The notes: a model not told the origin generated them from the letters alone. A stretch of 64,000 bases of DNA from Rhizobium sp. NFR07 (GCF_900111905.1 NZ_FOKM01000003.1:434001-498000); one strand, 5' to 3'; shown: positions 28,461 to 38,177, counted from the stretch's first letter. Numbers and translations are program-made.

Positions 28461-30278
28461 ATGGCGGCCCATTCCAGCATCGAGGCGATCACTGCAAGGA
28501 TCGTCGAACGGTCCAAACCGCAGCGCGAGCCCTATCTCGACCGCGTGCGCAAGGCCGTCGCCCGGGGCCCGCATCGCGCCACGCTATCCTGCGGCAACCT
28601 CGCCCATGGCTTCGCAGTCTGTTCCCCCGCCGAGAAGGAGGCGCTCGCGGGAGATGTCGTTCCGAACCTCGGCATCATCACCGCCTATAACGACATGCTC
28701 TCGGCGCACCAGCCCTACGAGACCTATCCGGCACTGATCCGTGACGCAGCGCGCGAGGCGGGCGGCATTGCCCAGGTCGCCGGCGCGGTGCCTGCCATGT
28801 GCGACGGCGTCACCCAGGGCCAGCCGGGCATGGAGCTGTCGCTCTTCTCGCGCGACGCAATCGCCATGGCGGCCGGCATAGGCCTGTCGCACAACATGTT
28901 CGATGCGTCGGTCTATCTCGGCATCTGTGACAAGATCGTGCCGGGCCTCGTCATCGCCGCTCTCTCCTTCGGCCACCTGCCGGCCGTGTTCATTCCGGCC
29001 GGTCCGATGACGTCGGGCCTGCCGAATGACGAGAAGTCGCGCATCCGCCAGCTCTATGCGGAAGGCAAGGTCGGCCGTGCCGAACTGCTGGAAGCGGAAT
29101 CCAAGTCCTATCACGGGCCGGGCACCTGCACCTTCTACGGCACCGCCAATTCCAACCAGATGCTGATGGAGATCATGGGCTTTCACCTGCCCGGCGCCTC
29201 CTTCGTCAATCCCGGCACGCCGCTGCGCGATGCATTGACCCGCGAAGCCGCCAAGCGGGCGCTGGCGATCACCGCTCTCGGCAACGAATTCACGCCTGCC
29301 GGCGAGATGATCGACGAGCGCTCGATCGTCAACGGCGTCATCGGCCTGCATGCGACCGGCGGTTCGACCAATCATACGCTGCATCTCGTCGCCATGGCAC
29401 GCGCTGCCGGCATCTGTCTGACCTGGCAGGATATTTCCGAGCTTTCGGATGCCATTCCGCTACTCGCCCGCGTCTACCCGAACGGGCTTGCCGACGTGAA
29501 CCATTTCCACGCGGCGGGCGGTATGGGCTTCCTGATCAAGCAGCTGCTGCGCCAGGGCCTGCTGCATGACGATGTGAAGACAGTGTTCGGCCAAGGGCTG
29601 GAAGCCTACACCGTGGAAGCGAAACTCGGCGAAGACGGCCAGATCTGTCGCGAGACGGTGCCGGATGCCAGCGGCGACCCGAAGGTTCTGTCGACCATCG
29701 ACGCGCCGTTCCAGAAGACCGGTGGACTGAAAATGCTGACCGGCAATGTCGGTCGCGGCGTGATCAAGATCTCGGCGGTCAAGGCGGAGCGGCATGTCGT
29801 CGAGGCACCGGCGCTGGTCTTCCACGGCCAGCAGGAAATGCAGGACGCCTTCAAGCGCGGCGACCTGAACCGCGACTTCATCGCCGTCGTACGTTTCCAG
29901 GGCCCGAAGGCGAACGGCATGCCGGAGCTTCACCGGTTGACCCCGCCGCTCGGCGTGCTGCAGGACCGCGGCTTCAAGGTGGCTCTCGTCACCGACGGCC
30001 GCATGTCCGGCGCATCCGGCAAGGTGCCGGCGGCAATCCATGTGACACCCGAAGCCTGCGACGGCGGCGCAATCGCCAAGATCCGCGATGGCGACATGAT
30101 CCGCCTCGATGCGGTGGCCGGCACGCTGGAAGTGCTGGTCGACGCGGCGGAATTCGACGCGCGTCCGCCTGTCGTGGCCGATCTTTCCGACAACGAATTC
30201 GGCATGGGCCGCGAACTGTTCGCCGCCTTCCGCCGCAATGTCGGCCGCGCCGATCAGGGTGCCAGCGTGTTTGCATAG
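28461..30278 (+). CDS. edd: Phosphogluconate dehydratase (6-phosphogluconate dehydratase)
   Basis: The 605-residue IlvD/Edd-family enzyme dehydrates 6-phosphogluconate to 2-keto-3-deoxy-6-phosphogluconate. The iron-sulfur-binding signature [12 protein letters not shown] begins at Cys114. The family's second signature ([20 protein letters not shown]) and the residues following it are present near the C-terminus. A good ribosome site (GAGAGGAC) precedes the ATG. The KDPG aldolase gene eda is not in the window. It follows zwf-pgl after a 179-bp spacer with a hairpin. Confidence 0.96.
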   Translation: MAAHSSIEAITARIVERSKPQREPYLDRVRKAVARGPHRATLSCGNLAHGFAVCSPAEKEALAGDVVPNLGIITAYNDMLSAHQPYETYPALIRDAAREAGGIAQVAGAVPAMCDGVTQGQPGMELSLFSRDAIAMAAGIGLSHNMFDASVYLGICDKIVPGLVIAALSFGHLPAVFIPAGPMTSGLPNDEKSRIRQLYAEGKVGRAELLEAESKSYHGPGTCTFYGTANSNQMLMEIMGFHLPGASFVNPGTPLRDALTREAAKRALAITALGNEFTPAGEMIDERSIVNGVIGLHATGGSTNHTLHLVAMARAAGICLTWQDISELSDAIPLLARVYPNGLADVNHFHAAGGMGFLIKQLLRQGLLHDDVKTVFGQGLEAYTVEAKLGEDGQICRETVPDASGDPKVLSTIDAPFQKTGGLKMLTGNVGRGVIKISAVKAERHVVEAPALVFHGQQEMQDAFKRGDLNRDFIAVVRFQGPKANGMPELHRLTPPLGVLQDRGFKVALVTDGRMSGASGKVPAAIHVTPEACDGGAIAKIRDGDMIRLDAVAGTLEVLVDAAEFDARPPVVADLSDNEFGMGRELFAAFRRNVGRADQGASVFA

Positions 30279-30302
30279 GGCAAAACTCTTCGGGGATCGG
30301 GA

Positions 30303-31001
30303 ATGGTCAACCTCGCGCTTTACAGCGACCAGATCATTCCCGAGAACTCGGCGATCGATGCCAGGCTGATTGCGCTGCTGCAGTCGCAGGGCGTTGGCAA
30401 TCACATCGGCTATGTTGCGTCCGGCCCGGACCCCTCGCGTCGCTTCTTCACCGAACGACAAGCCTATTATCGCCGCATCGGGCTCGACCTCTCCCTGTTT
30501 CACGATCTCGATGCAGAACCCGATGTATCCGATATGGATGCGCTGTTTGCCTGCGATGCGATCCATCTCTCCGGCGGCCATACGGGCGGCTTCCTGGCGC
30601 GGCTCAAGCGCGCCGGCATGGTTGGGCCACTTAAGGAATGGGCGACCCGAGGCGGCGTGCTGATCGGCACTAGCGCAGGTGCCATCCTGATGACGCCGAC
30701 GATCGCGGTCGATGCCCTGTTTTCCGATGGGAAGCCCGAGGATGTCGTGGATGGAGAGGCGCTGAACCTGCTGCCATTCGAATTCTTTCCGCATCTGAAC
30801 GGCAAGCCGAATTTTCTGCCGGACCTCGTTCGCTACAGCAGGCATACACTGAGGCCGATCATCGCCTGCAATGACGGCGATGGGCTGGTCGTTTCGCAAG
30901 GGCAGGTCGAGCTCATCGGCAATCCGCTCTGGATCGCCAATGGCGAAACGAAAGAGGCCCGGCAGATCGAGCCGGGCCTCCTCAATATATTGTCGGTCTA
31001 G
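30303..31001 (+). CDS. Peptidase E-like protein (S51 family)
   Basis: The 232-residue protein has a class-I glutamine amidotransferase-like fold of the S51 dipeptidase E group. The nucleophile elbow GTSAGA carries Ser124, preceded by the IHLSGGHTGGFLARLK segment that forms the oxyanion side. Known members hydrolyse Asp-Xaa dipeptides; here the substrate is inferred only. It starts 24 bp after edd and is probably co-transcribed. The last codons (30954-30980) contain a perfect GC hairpin that looks like the terminator of the convergent minus-strand gene. Confidence 0.82.
   Translation: MVNLALYSDQIIPENSAIDARLIALLQSQGVGNHIGYVASGPDPSRRFFTERQAYYRRIGLDLSLFHDLDAEPDVSDMDALFACDAIHLSGGHTGGFLARLKRAGMVGPLKEWATRGGVLIGTSAGAILMTPTIAVDALFSDGKPEDVVDGEALNLLPFEFFPHLNGKPNFLPDLVRYSRHTLRPIIACNDGDGLVVSQGQVELIGNPLWIANGETKEARQIEPGLLNILSV
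30954..30980 (-). terminator. Terminator-like hairpin inside the 3' coding end of the peptidase E-like gene
   Basis: A perfect 10-bp stem GAGGCCCGGC/GCCGGGCCTC with a 7-nt loop. Read leftward it is followed by TTTCGTTTCG, and it lies 34 bp past the stop of the minus-strand gene at 31014. On the plus strand it is translated as part of the peptidase E-like protein. Confidence 0.6.
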
Positions 31002-31013
31002 GACGCGGCAGCG

Positions 31014-31370
31014 TTACCAGCTGCGGATGTCGAGCTTACGGTCGCGATGGGCCGGATGGGTCGAGAAGACGAAGATGCGATCAAGTTCCTTCTGCGTCAG
31101 CAGGCGCAGGAAGCGGACGTTGATCGTGTTGTTGGTGTTGACCCGCATCAGCAGGCAACCAACCTTCGAGATGCGGGCATCCGGAATGTCGAGATAGAAC
31201 TGTTCGGGGAGATTGTACTGGGTCAGCAGACCGAGCACGGCCTCGCTCAGGGAGATCCGCAGCACGTCGCAGCGACGCTGCGCCATGTTGAGGATCGCTT
31301 TTTCGGTGTATTCGATGCGGCCGGCATTCATGGTGTCTTCCATCTTGAACCGCTGCTCGCGGTCGTACAT
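31014..31370 (-). CDS. Conserved hypothetical protein (118 aa)
   Basis: A soluble mixed alpha/beta small protein with YTEKAILNMAQRRCDVLRIS, QFYLDIPDARISKVGCLLMR and a C-terminal FVFSTHPAHRDRKLDIRSW. The compact beta-rich pattern resembles small PilZ-like proteins found in rhizobia, but no c-di-GMP-binding RxxxR motif could be assigned. The ATG at 31370 with AAGGAAGAG upstream is preferred to a longer frame. It is convergent with the peptidase E-like gene. Its function is unknown. Confidence 0.72.
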   Translation of the reverse strand: MYDREQRFKMEDTMNAGRIEYTEKAILNMAQRRCDVLRISLSEAVLGLLTQYNLPEQFYLDIPDARISKVGCLLMRVNTNNTINVRFLRLLTQKELDRIFVFSTHPAHRDRKLDIRSW

Positions 31371-31549
31371 GAAAGACTCTTCCTTGTTCAAAAAGTGATT
31401 TCTACCAGCTGGCGCGGCACCCACGACCCGTTCTCCTGTTTCAATGAAAAGAGACTAGGCGCGGAAGTTTAAGAATGCGTTGGCGTATGTTAGCCACTGG
31501 CTCGTAAACCTTGGTTTTTCCGCGCCGTTGCTTGCCGTTATCCACAGGC

Positions 31550-32638
31550 TTACCGACGGTAGGAGCGCCCGTTATCGCCGAAAAGATGCAGCCTGGCGGG
31601 ATCCGCGCTCAGGCGGACGATATCGCCCTTGGCGATATCCGACGTGCCCTGCAGCTTGGCGATGATCGGCTCATCGGCGGACGGCCCTTCCAGATAAAGC
31701 AGGGTCACTTCGCCAAGTGCCTCGACCAGCAGGATGCGGCCTTCGATCAGATAGTCTTCGCCCGTCGAGACCGTCAGATCCTCCGGCCGGACGCCAAGGC
31801 TTGCGGCCTTGCCCTTGTCCGAAGCCGGCACCTCGATCGGCACGCCGGCGGATCGATTGCCTTTCAGTGACAGGGTCGTTCTCGCCCCAGGCTCAGCAAT
31901 GGTGACCGGCAGGATATTCATCGCCGGCGAGCCGATGAAGCGGGCAACGAAGAGGTTGGCGGGCCGCTCGTAAAGCTCCAGCGGCGCTCCGACCTGCTCG
32001 ATCTTGCCGGCGGAAAGAACCACGATGCGGTCGGCGAGCGTCATTGCCTCCACCTGGTCGTGGGTGACGTAGATCATCGTCGTGTCGGCCATTTTCTCCT
32101 TGAGCTTGGCGATCTCGATACGGGTCGCCACGCGCAGCGCCGCATCAAGGTTCGAGAGAGGCTCGTCGAAGAGAAAGACCTTCGGGTTACGGCAGATGGC
32201 ACGGCCGATCGCGACACGCTGGCGCTGGCCGCCGGAAAGCGCCTTGGGCAGGCGATCGAGATAGGGCGTGAGCTGCAGGACATCGGCCGCCGCGCGGACG
32301 CGGCGATCGATCTCGTCCTTGCTTTCCCTGGCGATCTTCATGCCGAAAGCCATGTTGTCGTAGACTGTCATGTGCGGATAAAGCGCGTAGGACTGGAAGA
32401 CCATGGCGATGCCGCGCCGCGACGGCGGGACGTCGTTGACGACGGCCCCGTCGATCGACATTTCGCCGGCGGTGATGCTCTCGAGGCCCGCAATCATCCT
32501 GAGAAGCGTCGATTTTCCGCAGCCGGAGGGGCCAACGAAAACGACGAACTCGCCCTGTTTTATGTCCAGGTCAATGCCGTGAAGCACCTTCACCTGGCCA
32601 TAGGACTTGCGGATTTCCTTAAGCGTAACACCTGTCAT
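31550..32638 (-). CDS. aglK: Alpha-glucoside ABC transporter ATP-binding protein AglK
   Basis: The 362-residue MalK/UgpC-type ATPase is complete: Walker A GPSGCGKS (36-43), signature LSGGQ (134-138), Walker B VFLFDEP (154-160), switch His193 and a C-terminal TOBE/OB region with LGVRPEDLTVS. It drives import of trehalose, sucrose, maltose-type alpha-glucosides through AglF and AglG. GGGGAGGGA precedes the ATG. It is the last gene of aglE-aglF-aglG-aglA-aglK, 43 bp after aglA. Confidence 0.93.
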   Translation of the reverse strand: MTGVTLKEIRKSYGQVKVLHGIDLDIKQGEFVVFVGPSGCGKSTLLRMIAGLESITAGEMSIDGAVVNDVPPSRRGIAMVFQSYALYPHMTVYDNMAFGMKIARESKDEIDRRVRAAADVLQLTPYLDRLPKALSGGQRQRVAIGRAICRNPKVFLFDEPLSNLDAALRVATRIEIAKLKEKMADTTMIYVTHDQVEAMTLADRIVVLSAGKIEQVGAPLELYERPANLFVARFIGSPAMNILPVTIAEPGARTTLSLKGNRSAGVPIEVPASDKGKAASLGVRPEDLTVSTGEDYLIEGRILLVEALGEVTLLYLEGPSADEPIIAKLQGTSDIAKGDIVRLSADPARLHLFGDNGRSYRR

Positions 32639-32681
32639 GGCCTGTCCCTCCCCTTATCCTTTTCGTTAGACCGTCACCTCA

Positions 32682-34337
32682 TCAGACGCGGCGGGCGAAG
32701 AATGCGCCCCAAGGCTGCAGCTCGACATCCCGCCCTTCGAGCGAAGCGTCGAAGCCATGGCCGGTCAGGACCTCCCAATCACCGATCGGCAACGTGCCTT
32801 TGAGGGAATTAGGGCTCATGTTGAAAAGGCAAAGGACCGTCTCGTTGCCGTGGCTGCGGGTATAGGCCAGCAGAGGCTCCTCCGTCGGCAGGAAGGCGAT
32901 GTCGCCTTTGGCAAGCGCCGGATGCGTCTTGCGGAATGCGAGGAACCGCCGGTACTGCTCCAGCACGGAAGACGGATCGCCATATTGGGCGCTGACGGCG
33001 TGCAACTGATGCTCGACCGGGATCGGCAGCCAGGTGCGTTCGGCGGTCGAAAAGCCCGCCTGCAGCGCCTGGGCATCCCAAGCCATCGGCGTGCGGCAGC
33101 CGTCGCGGCCCTTGAATTCCGGCCAGAACTGGATGCCATAGGGATCCTGCAGGTCGGCATAGGCGATATCCGCCTCGGTCAGGCCAAGTTCCTCGCCCTG
33201 GTAGAGGCAGACGGAACCTCGCTGGGTCAGCAGGATCGCGGAGGCCATCTTGGCGAATGTATCGCGGTCCAGCACCTCCTGGCCCCACCGGGTCACGTGG
33301 CGCACGACGTCGTGGTTGGAGAAGGCCCAGCAAGCCCAGCCCTCGGGTGCGGCGGCAGAAAATGCGGTCTGGACCTCTGCTACCCTCGACGGCGTCAGCG
33401 GATCGGGCGCCAGGAACTCGAAGGCGTAGCACATCTGCATCTTGTCGTCGCCGGACGTATACTCACCGACGATTTCGAGACCTCGCTGGCTGTCGCCCAC
33501 CTCGCCGACGGCGGCGATCGCCGGGAATTCGTTCAGCACGGCGCGAAAACGCTTGAGGAATTCCAGGTTCTCCGGCCGGTTCTTGTCGTAGAGATGCTCC
33601 TGGAAATTATAGGGATTGACCGCAGGTGCCGTGGAGGCATTGCGCCGCGAGGGATCAAGCGCCGGATTGTCGCGCAGGTCCCTGTCGTGGAAGTAGAAGT
33701 TGATCGTGTCGAGGCGGAAACCGTCGACGCCGCGCTTTAGCCAGAAACGGGTCATGTCGAGCAGCGCGTCCTGCACTTCCGCATTGTGAAGGTTCAGGTC
33801 CGGCTGCGAGGTCAGGAAGTTGTGCATGTAATATTGCATGCGCGTCGGATCCCAGTGCCAGGCGGACCCGCCGAAGATCGACAGCCAGTTGTTGGGCGGC
33901 GTGCCGTCCGGCTTGGCGTCGCTCCAGACATACCAGTCGGCCTTGGGATTGAAACGGCTCGACCGGCTCTCGATAAACCACGGATGCTGGTCGGACGAAT
34001 GGGACATGACGAGGTCGATCATCACCTTGATGCCGAGGCGATGGGCTTCCGCAATCAGGCCGTCGAAATCCGACAGCGTGCCGAACATCGGATCGACGTC
34101 GGTATAGTTCTGGACGTCATAGCCGAAGTCCTTCATCGGGGATGGGAAAAAGGGAGAGATCCAGACCGCATCGGCGCCGAGCGCCGAGATATGCGGCAGG
34201 CGGGCGGTGATGCCCTTCAGGTCGCCGATCCCGTCGCCATTCGAATCCTGAAAGGAACGGGGATAGATCTGATAGATGACGGCGCCGCGCCACCAGTCCT
34301 TGTCGGGCTCGACGGAGCCTTCAGTCACAATGCTCAT
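32682..34337 (-). CDS. aglA: Alpha-glucosidase AglA (GH13), cytoplasmic
   Basis: The 551-residue GH13 enzyme hydrolyses imported alpha-glucosides to monosaccharides. Motifs in order: YQIYPRSFQDSNGDG (24-37), DLVMSHSSDQH (region I, 108-118), GVDGFRLDTINFYF (region II, nucleophile Asp210), AVGEVGD (region III, acid/base Glu279) and SNHDVVRH (region IV, Asp343). There is no signal peptide, so hydrolysis is inside the cell. It lies between aglG and aglK in the operon. Substrate choice among sucrose, maltose and trehalose is not readable from motifs alone. Confidence 0.94.
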   Translation of the reverse strand: MSIVTEGSVEPDKDWWRGAVIYQIYPRSFQDSNGDGIGDLKGITARLPHISALGADAVWISPFFPSPMKDFGYDVQNYTDVDPMFGTLSDFDGLIAEAHRLGIKVMIDLVMSHSSDQHPWFIESRSSRFNPKADWYVWSDAKPDGTPPNNWLSIFGGSAWHWDPTRMQYYMHNFLTSQPDLNLHNAEVQDALLDMTRFWLKRGVDGFRLDTINFYFHDRDLRDNPALDPSRRNASTAPAVNPYNFQEHLYDKNRPENLEFLKRFRAVLNEFPAIAAVGEVGDSQRGLEIVGEYTSGDDKMQMCYAFEFLAPDPLTPSRVAEVQTAFSAAAPEGWACWAFSNHDVVRHVTRWGQEVLDRDTFAKMASAILLTQRGSVCLYQGEELGLTEADIAYADLQDPYGIQFWPEFKGRDGCRTPMAWDAQALQAGFSTAERTWLPIPVEHQLHAVSAQYGDPSSVLEQYRRFLAFRKTHPALAKGDIAFLPTEEPLLAYTRSHGNETVLCLFNMSPNSLKGTLPIGDWEVLTGHGFDASLEGRDVELQPWGAFFARRV

Positions 34338-34383
34338 TCGCTACCTGTCTTGAGAGGATTATAGGAATTGACCGCCTGCCCGC

Positions 34384-35553
34384 TCAGCCACCCTTGACCG
34401 AACCGGCAAGGAGGCCGCGGACGAGGTACCGCTGCAGGGCAAAAAAGACGATAATGGGGACGAGGATGGAGATGAAGGCCGAAGCCGTCAGGATTTCCCA
34501 TTTTCCGCCCATCGACCCCAGCAATGCATTGAGCGCGCCCGTCAGCACCAGCTGATCCTTGCCGGTGCCGAGAAGGACCATGGCGACGAGAAGGTCGTTC
34601 CATGTCCAGAGAAACTGGAAGATGGCAAACGAGGCGAGCGCCGGGAAGGACAGGGGCAGCACGATCTTGACGAAGATCTCGAAATCGCTGGCGCCGTCGA
34701 CGCGGGCGGATTCGATCACTTCCTTGGGCAGGCCGGCGATATAGTTGCGCAGGAGATAGATGGCGAGCGGCATGCCGAAGGCGGCATGGGCAAGCCAGAT
34801 GCCCACATAGCTGCGCGACGGCACGCCGAAGAAGGCGCCGATATTGTTGTACATCGTCAGGAGCGGGATGAGCGACATCTGCAGCGGCACGACGATAAGG
34901 CCGACGACGACCGCGATGATGATCGTGCGGCCGGGAAAATGCATCCACGATAGCGCGTAGGCGGCAAAGGCCGAAATCAGGATCGGGATGATGGTGGCCG
35001 GGATTGCGACCGTCAGCGAATTGACGAAGGATTGGCCGATGCCCTGCGCGGTCAGCACCGTGCGGTAATTGTCGAGCGTGAAGGACGGCGGCTGGGTGAC
35101 CGAAAGATAGACGCGTTTGCCGCGCTTGTCGTCGAAGGGTCCATTCTTCGTGTAGGTATAGCTGCCGTCGTCGTTGACGATGAGCTTTTCGCCATCGCCG
35201 AGGTCGGCTTCCTCCCCAGCGGCGAATTCCGTCGGAGCGGCGACGCGTGTTCCGTAAGCCTGCACGCTGCCGTTAGGCCCTGCGCCCTGGTCGTCGAAGA
35301 CGGAGCCCGAGATCACGTAGTTCGGACCATCCTGCCGCGCCGTCGACGGATCGCCCAGGCGTGCCGCGCTGGTTTCGGCAGCGCCGGTGAAGGCCGTCCA
35401 CCAGCCGGACGAGGCAATCTGCCCCGCTTCGCGGAAGGAGGTAACGAAGATGCCGATAGTCGGGATCATCCAGAGGATACAGATCAGCAGGACGGAGACG
35501 TGGACGATCAGGCGCGGAAGGCCGATGCGGCGGAGGCTTGCGACGGCGCTCAT
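34384..35553 (-). CDS. aglG: Alpha-glucoside ABC transporter permease AglG
   Basis: The 389-residue MalG-type permease has a first helix at about 14-38 and five more in the C-terminal half, with the EAA loop EVIESARVDGASDFEIFVKI. It is about 100 residues longer than ordinary family members because of an extra periplasmic segment (about residues 60-150) between helix 1 and the next helix. That segment contains DGEKLIVNDDGSYTYT, which resembles beta-sandwich VCBS/cadherin-like repeats. The start is one base after the aglF stop. It pairs with AglF for alpha-glucoside uptake. Confidence 0.92.
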   Translation of the reverse strand: MSAVASLRRIGLPRLIVHVSVLLICILWMIPTIGIFVTSFREAGQIASSGWWTAFTGAAETSAARLGDPSTARQDGPNYVISGSVFDDQGAGPNGSVQAYGTRVAAPTEFAAGEEADLGDGEKLIVNDDGSYTYTKNGPFDDKRGKRVYLSVTQPPSFTLDNYRTVLTAQGIGQSFVNSLTVAIPATIIPILISAFAAYALSWMHFPGRTIIIAVVVGLIVVPLQMSLIPLLTMYNNIGAFFGVPSRSYVGIWLAHAAFGMPLAIYLLRNYIAGLPKEVIESARVDGASDFEIFVKIVLPLSFPALASFAIFQFLWTWNDLLVAMVLLGTGKDQLVLTGALNALLGSMGGKWEILTASAFISILVPIIVFFALQRYLVRGLLAGSVKGG

Positions 35554-35554
35554 G

Positions 35555-36568
35555 TCAGTGCCCTCCCCGGTCTTCGCTGGCCTGCCTTATGTTCCAGATC
35601 ATGATCGGTGTGACCGCCGCCATGATGACGAGTGCGATGACGGCGCTGCGGCCGGAATCGCCGCCGCCGCGGAACATCCAGTCGAACATCAGATTGGCCA
35701 GCACCATCGAGTTCCACTGGCCGTTAGTCATGGTCAGCACGATGTCGAAGACCTTGAGGACGAGAATGGTGATCGTCGTCCAGACGACGGCGATCGTGCC
35801 CCAGATCTGCGGCACCATGATCTTCCAGAAAATCTGCCAGCCGTTGGCGCCGTCGATCACCGCCGCCTCGATCGTCTCTTCCGGGATGCCGCGCAAAGCT
35901 GCCGATAGGATGACCATGGCAAAGCCGGTCTGGATCCAGATGAGGATCGCCATGAGGAAGAAGTTGTTCCAGAAGGGCAGCGCGATCCAGACCTGCGGAT
36001 CGCCGCCAAAGAACTGCACGACGGCGTTGAGAAGCCCGATCTGCGCCTCCTCGCCTCCACGGAACTCGTAGATGAACTTCCAGATGACCGAGGCGCCGAC
36101 GAAGGAGATCGCCATCGGCATGAAGACAAGGCTCTTTGCGATATTGCCCCACCAGATGCGGTCGGTCAGCACCGCGATGACGAGGCCAAGGAAGGTGCAG
36201 GCGGCCGGCACGACCGCGAGCCAGAGGATGTTGTTGAAGATCGACTGGCGGAACTGCTCGTCGCCGATTGCCCAGCGGTAGTTGGCGAGGCCGACGAAAT
36301 TGCCGCCCGAGCGGTCGTAGAAGGAGAGGATGAAGGTCGAGATGACCGGATAGACGAGATAGACGAGCAACAGGAGAAGTGCCGGACCGAGGAAGAGCCA
36401 CGGCCGGATGACCGCATGGGCCCTGAGATTGGAAGAGGCGCGGCGGGGATCGCCGACGCGGACGGGAAAGGCGACCTGCAGCAGCTTGTCGGACAGCCAG
36501 TAATACAGCGCGCAGGCAAAGACGCCGGCAATGACCGCCCCGAAGGCCGTTATAATCTGCGATGCCAT
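35555..36568 (-). CDS. aglF: Alpha-glucoside ABC transporter permease AglF
   Basis: The 337-residue MalF-type permease has an N-terminal helix (IITAFGAVIAGVFACALYYW), then RPWLFLGPALLLLLVYLVYP and further helices, with the EAA loop EETIEAAVIDGANGWQIFWK. GGGGAGGAAG precedes the ATG at 36568; open frame further upstream runs into a repeat and is not used. It is separated from aglE by 244 bp that contain a RIME-like repeat, unusual for genes of one operon. Confidence 0.93.
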   Translation of the reverse strand: MASQIITAFGAVIAGVFACALYYWLSDKLLQVAFPVRVGDPRRASSNLRAHAVIRPWLFLGPALLLLLVYLVYPVISTFILSFYDRSGGNFVGLANYRWAIGDEQFRQSIFNNILWLAVVPAACTFLGLVIAVLTDRIWWGNIAKSLVFMPMAISFVGASVIWKFIYEFRGGEEAQIGLLNAVVQFFGGDPQVWIALPFWNNFFLMAILIWIQTGFAMVILSAALRGIPEETIEAAVIDGANGWQIFWKIMVPQIWGTIAVVWTTITILVLKVFDIVLTMTNGQWNSMVLANLMFDWMFRGGGDSGRSAVIALVIMAAVTPIMIWNIRQASEDRGGH

Positions 36569-36634
36569 GCTTCCTCCCCTTGTTGTTCTTGCGGTCTTGC
36601 GACGCTTATCCGCGCGCCCGGATGGCCGTCCAAG

Positions 36635-36774
36635 AAAGTCCCCCCCCCCAAACCCTCCCCACAAGGGGGAGGGCTTAACCCAGCAGCACCGCCGAAACTC
36701 AATTGAGACGAGCGGTTGCCGCGGATCTTCTCCCCGGTGTGGGGGAGATGGCCGGCAGGCCAGAGGGGGGGGGT
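36635..36774 (+). repeat. RIME-like GC-rich intergenic repeat, copy 2 (inside agl operon)
   Basis: About 140 bp with the same start (CCCTCCCCACAAGGGGGAGG at 36653-36672, then GCTTAACCCAGC) and the same end (GGGGGAGATGGCCGGCAGGC) as the copy at 18921. The middle is diverged. The left arm CCCCACAAGGGGG (36657-36669) is intact; the right arm has changed (CCCCGGTGTGGGGG). C and G homopolymer runs flank it. It lies between aglE and aglF, where its hairpins could lower distal expression. Confidence 0.8.
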
Positions 36775-36812
36775 ATTGCTACGGGCGATTGGTCAGCGAG
36801 CCCGGGCCCCTC

Positions 36813-38177
36813 TTACTTCAACCCATCCCAGGCCTTCTGGATCTCGTCGGCCGATGCCTGCGCATCCTTGCCGCCGACATAGTCGATCATGCCGGTCCAG
36901 AAGGCGCCGGCACCGATCTTGCCGGGCATCAGGTCGGAGGCGTCGAAACGGAAGGTCGTGGCGTTGGTCAAAAGCTCGCCCTGCTTCTTCAGGACGTCGT
37001 TGGCGTAGGCGTCCAGATTGACACCCTTGTAAGGCGTCAGGAACGAGGCCTGCGCCATCCAGACTTCATGGGCGATCGGCGTCTTCAGGAATTCGATGAA
37101 GGCCTGTGCGGCAGGCGAATCCTTCGTGATGGTGAACATCGTGCCGGCGCCGAGCACCGGTGTGCCAAGCTCGGGCTTCGAGGCATAGGTCGGCAGATAG
37201 AAGAAGTCGGCATCGACGCCGAGTTCCTTGTCCGGCGGGAAGAAGGACGGAACGAAGGACGCCTGATGGTGCATGTAGCATTTCGGCGGAATGTCGAAGA
37301 GCCCCTTCGGGCTGTCACGGAAATCGGTCGAGGCGACGGCCGGCACGCCGCCGGCGACGTATTTGTCGTTCTTGGCGAACTTGCCGAATTCCTCGATCGC
37401 GCCGACGACGGCCGGATCGTTGAACTTCACCTCGTTCGATACCCACTTGTCATAGGTTTCCGGCGTCTGGGTGCGGAGCATCATGTCCTCCACCCAGTCG
37501 GTCGCCGGCCAGCCGGTGGCGCCGCCCGAGGCAAGGCCGATGCACCACGGCACGCCGCCATCCTCGACGATCTGATCGGAGAGCTCGAGAAGTTCCTCCA
37601 TCGTCTTCGGAACCTCGTAGCCGGCCTCCTCGAAATTCTCGGGCACGTACCAGACGATCGATTTCAGGTCAGCCTTGAACGGGAAGCCGAAATAACCCTG
37701 CTGGCCGTCCTTGCCTTTATAGGTGCCGTATTTCACCCAGTCCTCGCCGGAACCGTAATTGGTCTTGACCCAATCCTCCGTTTCCTTGCCGAGCGGCGTC
37801 AGGAAGCCCTTGGGCGCGAGGTCGGCCAGAAGACCCGGCTGCGGCATGATCGCAATGTTTGGCGGCGACCCCGCCTGGGTGTCGATGACGATCTGCTGTT
37901 CGTAGTTTTCCGACGAGGAATATTTGCCATTGGCGCCGGTCGCGGCATTGAAATAGGCGAGCACGCTGTTGAACAGGACTTCGTCCTCGCCGCGCCAGGG
38001 GCCGAACAGTGTCAGGCTCTGGCCCTTCAGGTCGGCATGGGCGGCCTTGAAATCCTCGTAGCTCTTCCAGTTGAATTTGGCGTCTTCGCCGGGAGGGAAC
38101 TTCAGCTCCTGCGCGTGGGCAGCACCTGCGATCAAGGCGGCCAGCGCGGTAGCACCGACCCAAACTGAAGTTCTCAT
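36813..38177 (-). CDS. aglE: Periplasmic alpha-glucoside-binding protein AglE
   Basis: The 454-residue solute-binding protein has a signal peptide (MRTSVWVGATALAALIAGAA, cleavage after AHA). A mature extracellular-binding domain follows with SLTLFGPWRGEDEVLF, NIAIMPQPGLLADLAPKGF and GASPGG-like loop ASGGATGWPATDWVED. It delivers alpha-glucosides to AglFG. The ATG at 38177 with GGAGG upstream is chosen; the adjacent TTG is also in frame. It is the first gene of the operon. The LacI-type gene aglR found beside this operon in other rhizobia is not here; folD is upstream instead. Confidence 0.92.
   Translation of the reverse strand: MRTSVWVGATALAALIAGAAHAQELKFPPGEDAKFNWKSYEDFKAAHADLKGQSLTLFGPWRGEDEVLFNSVLAYFNAATGANGKYSSSENYEQQIVIDTQAGSPPNIAIMPQPGLLADLAPKGFLTPLGKETEDWVKTNYGSGEDWVKYGTYKGKDGQQGYFGFPFKADLKSIVWYVPENFEEAGYEVPKTMEELLELSDQIVEDGGVPWCIGLASGGATGWPATDWVEDMMLRTQTPETYDKWVSNEVKFNDPAVVGAIEEFGKFAKNDKYVAGGVPAVASTDFRDSPKGLFDIPPKCYMHHQASFVPSFFPPDKELGVDADFFYLPTYASKPELGTPVLGAGTMFTITKDSPAAQAFIEFLKTPIAHEVWMAQASFLTPYKGVNLDAYANDVLKKQGELLTNATTFRFDASDLMPGKIGAGAFWTGMIDYVGGKDAQASADEIQKAWDGLK

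Noticed and set aside
31538..31546. TTATCCACA, an exact DnaA-box 9-mer
   Set aside because: It is a single copy, expected about once by chance in a window this size on two strands, and no cluster or AT-rich unwinding region is nearby, so no origin is called.
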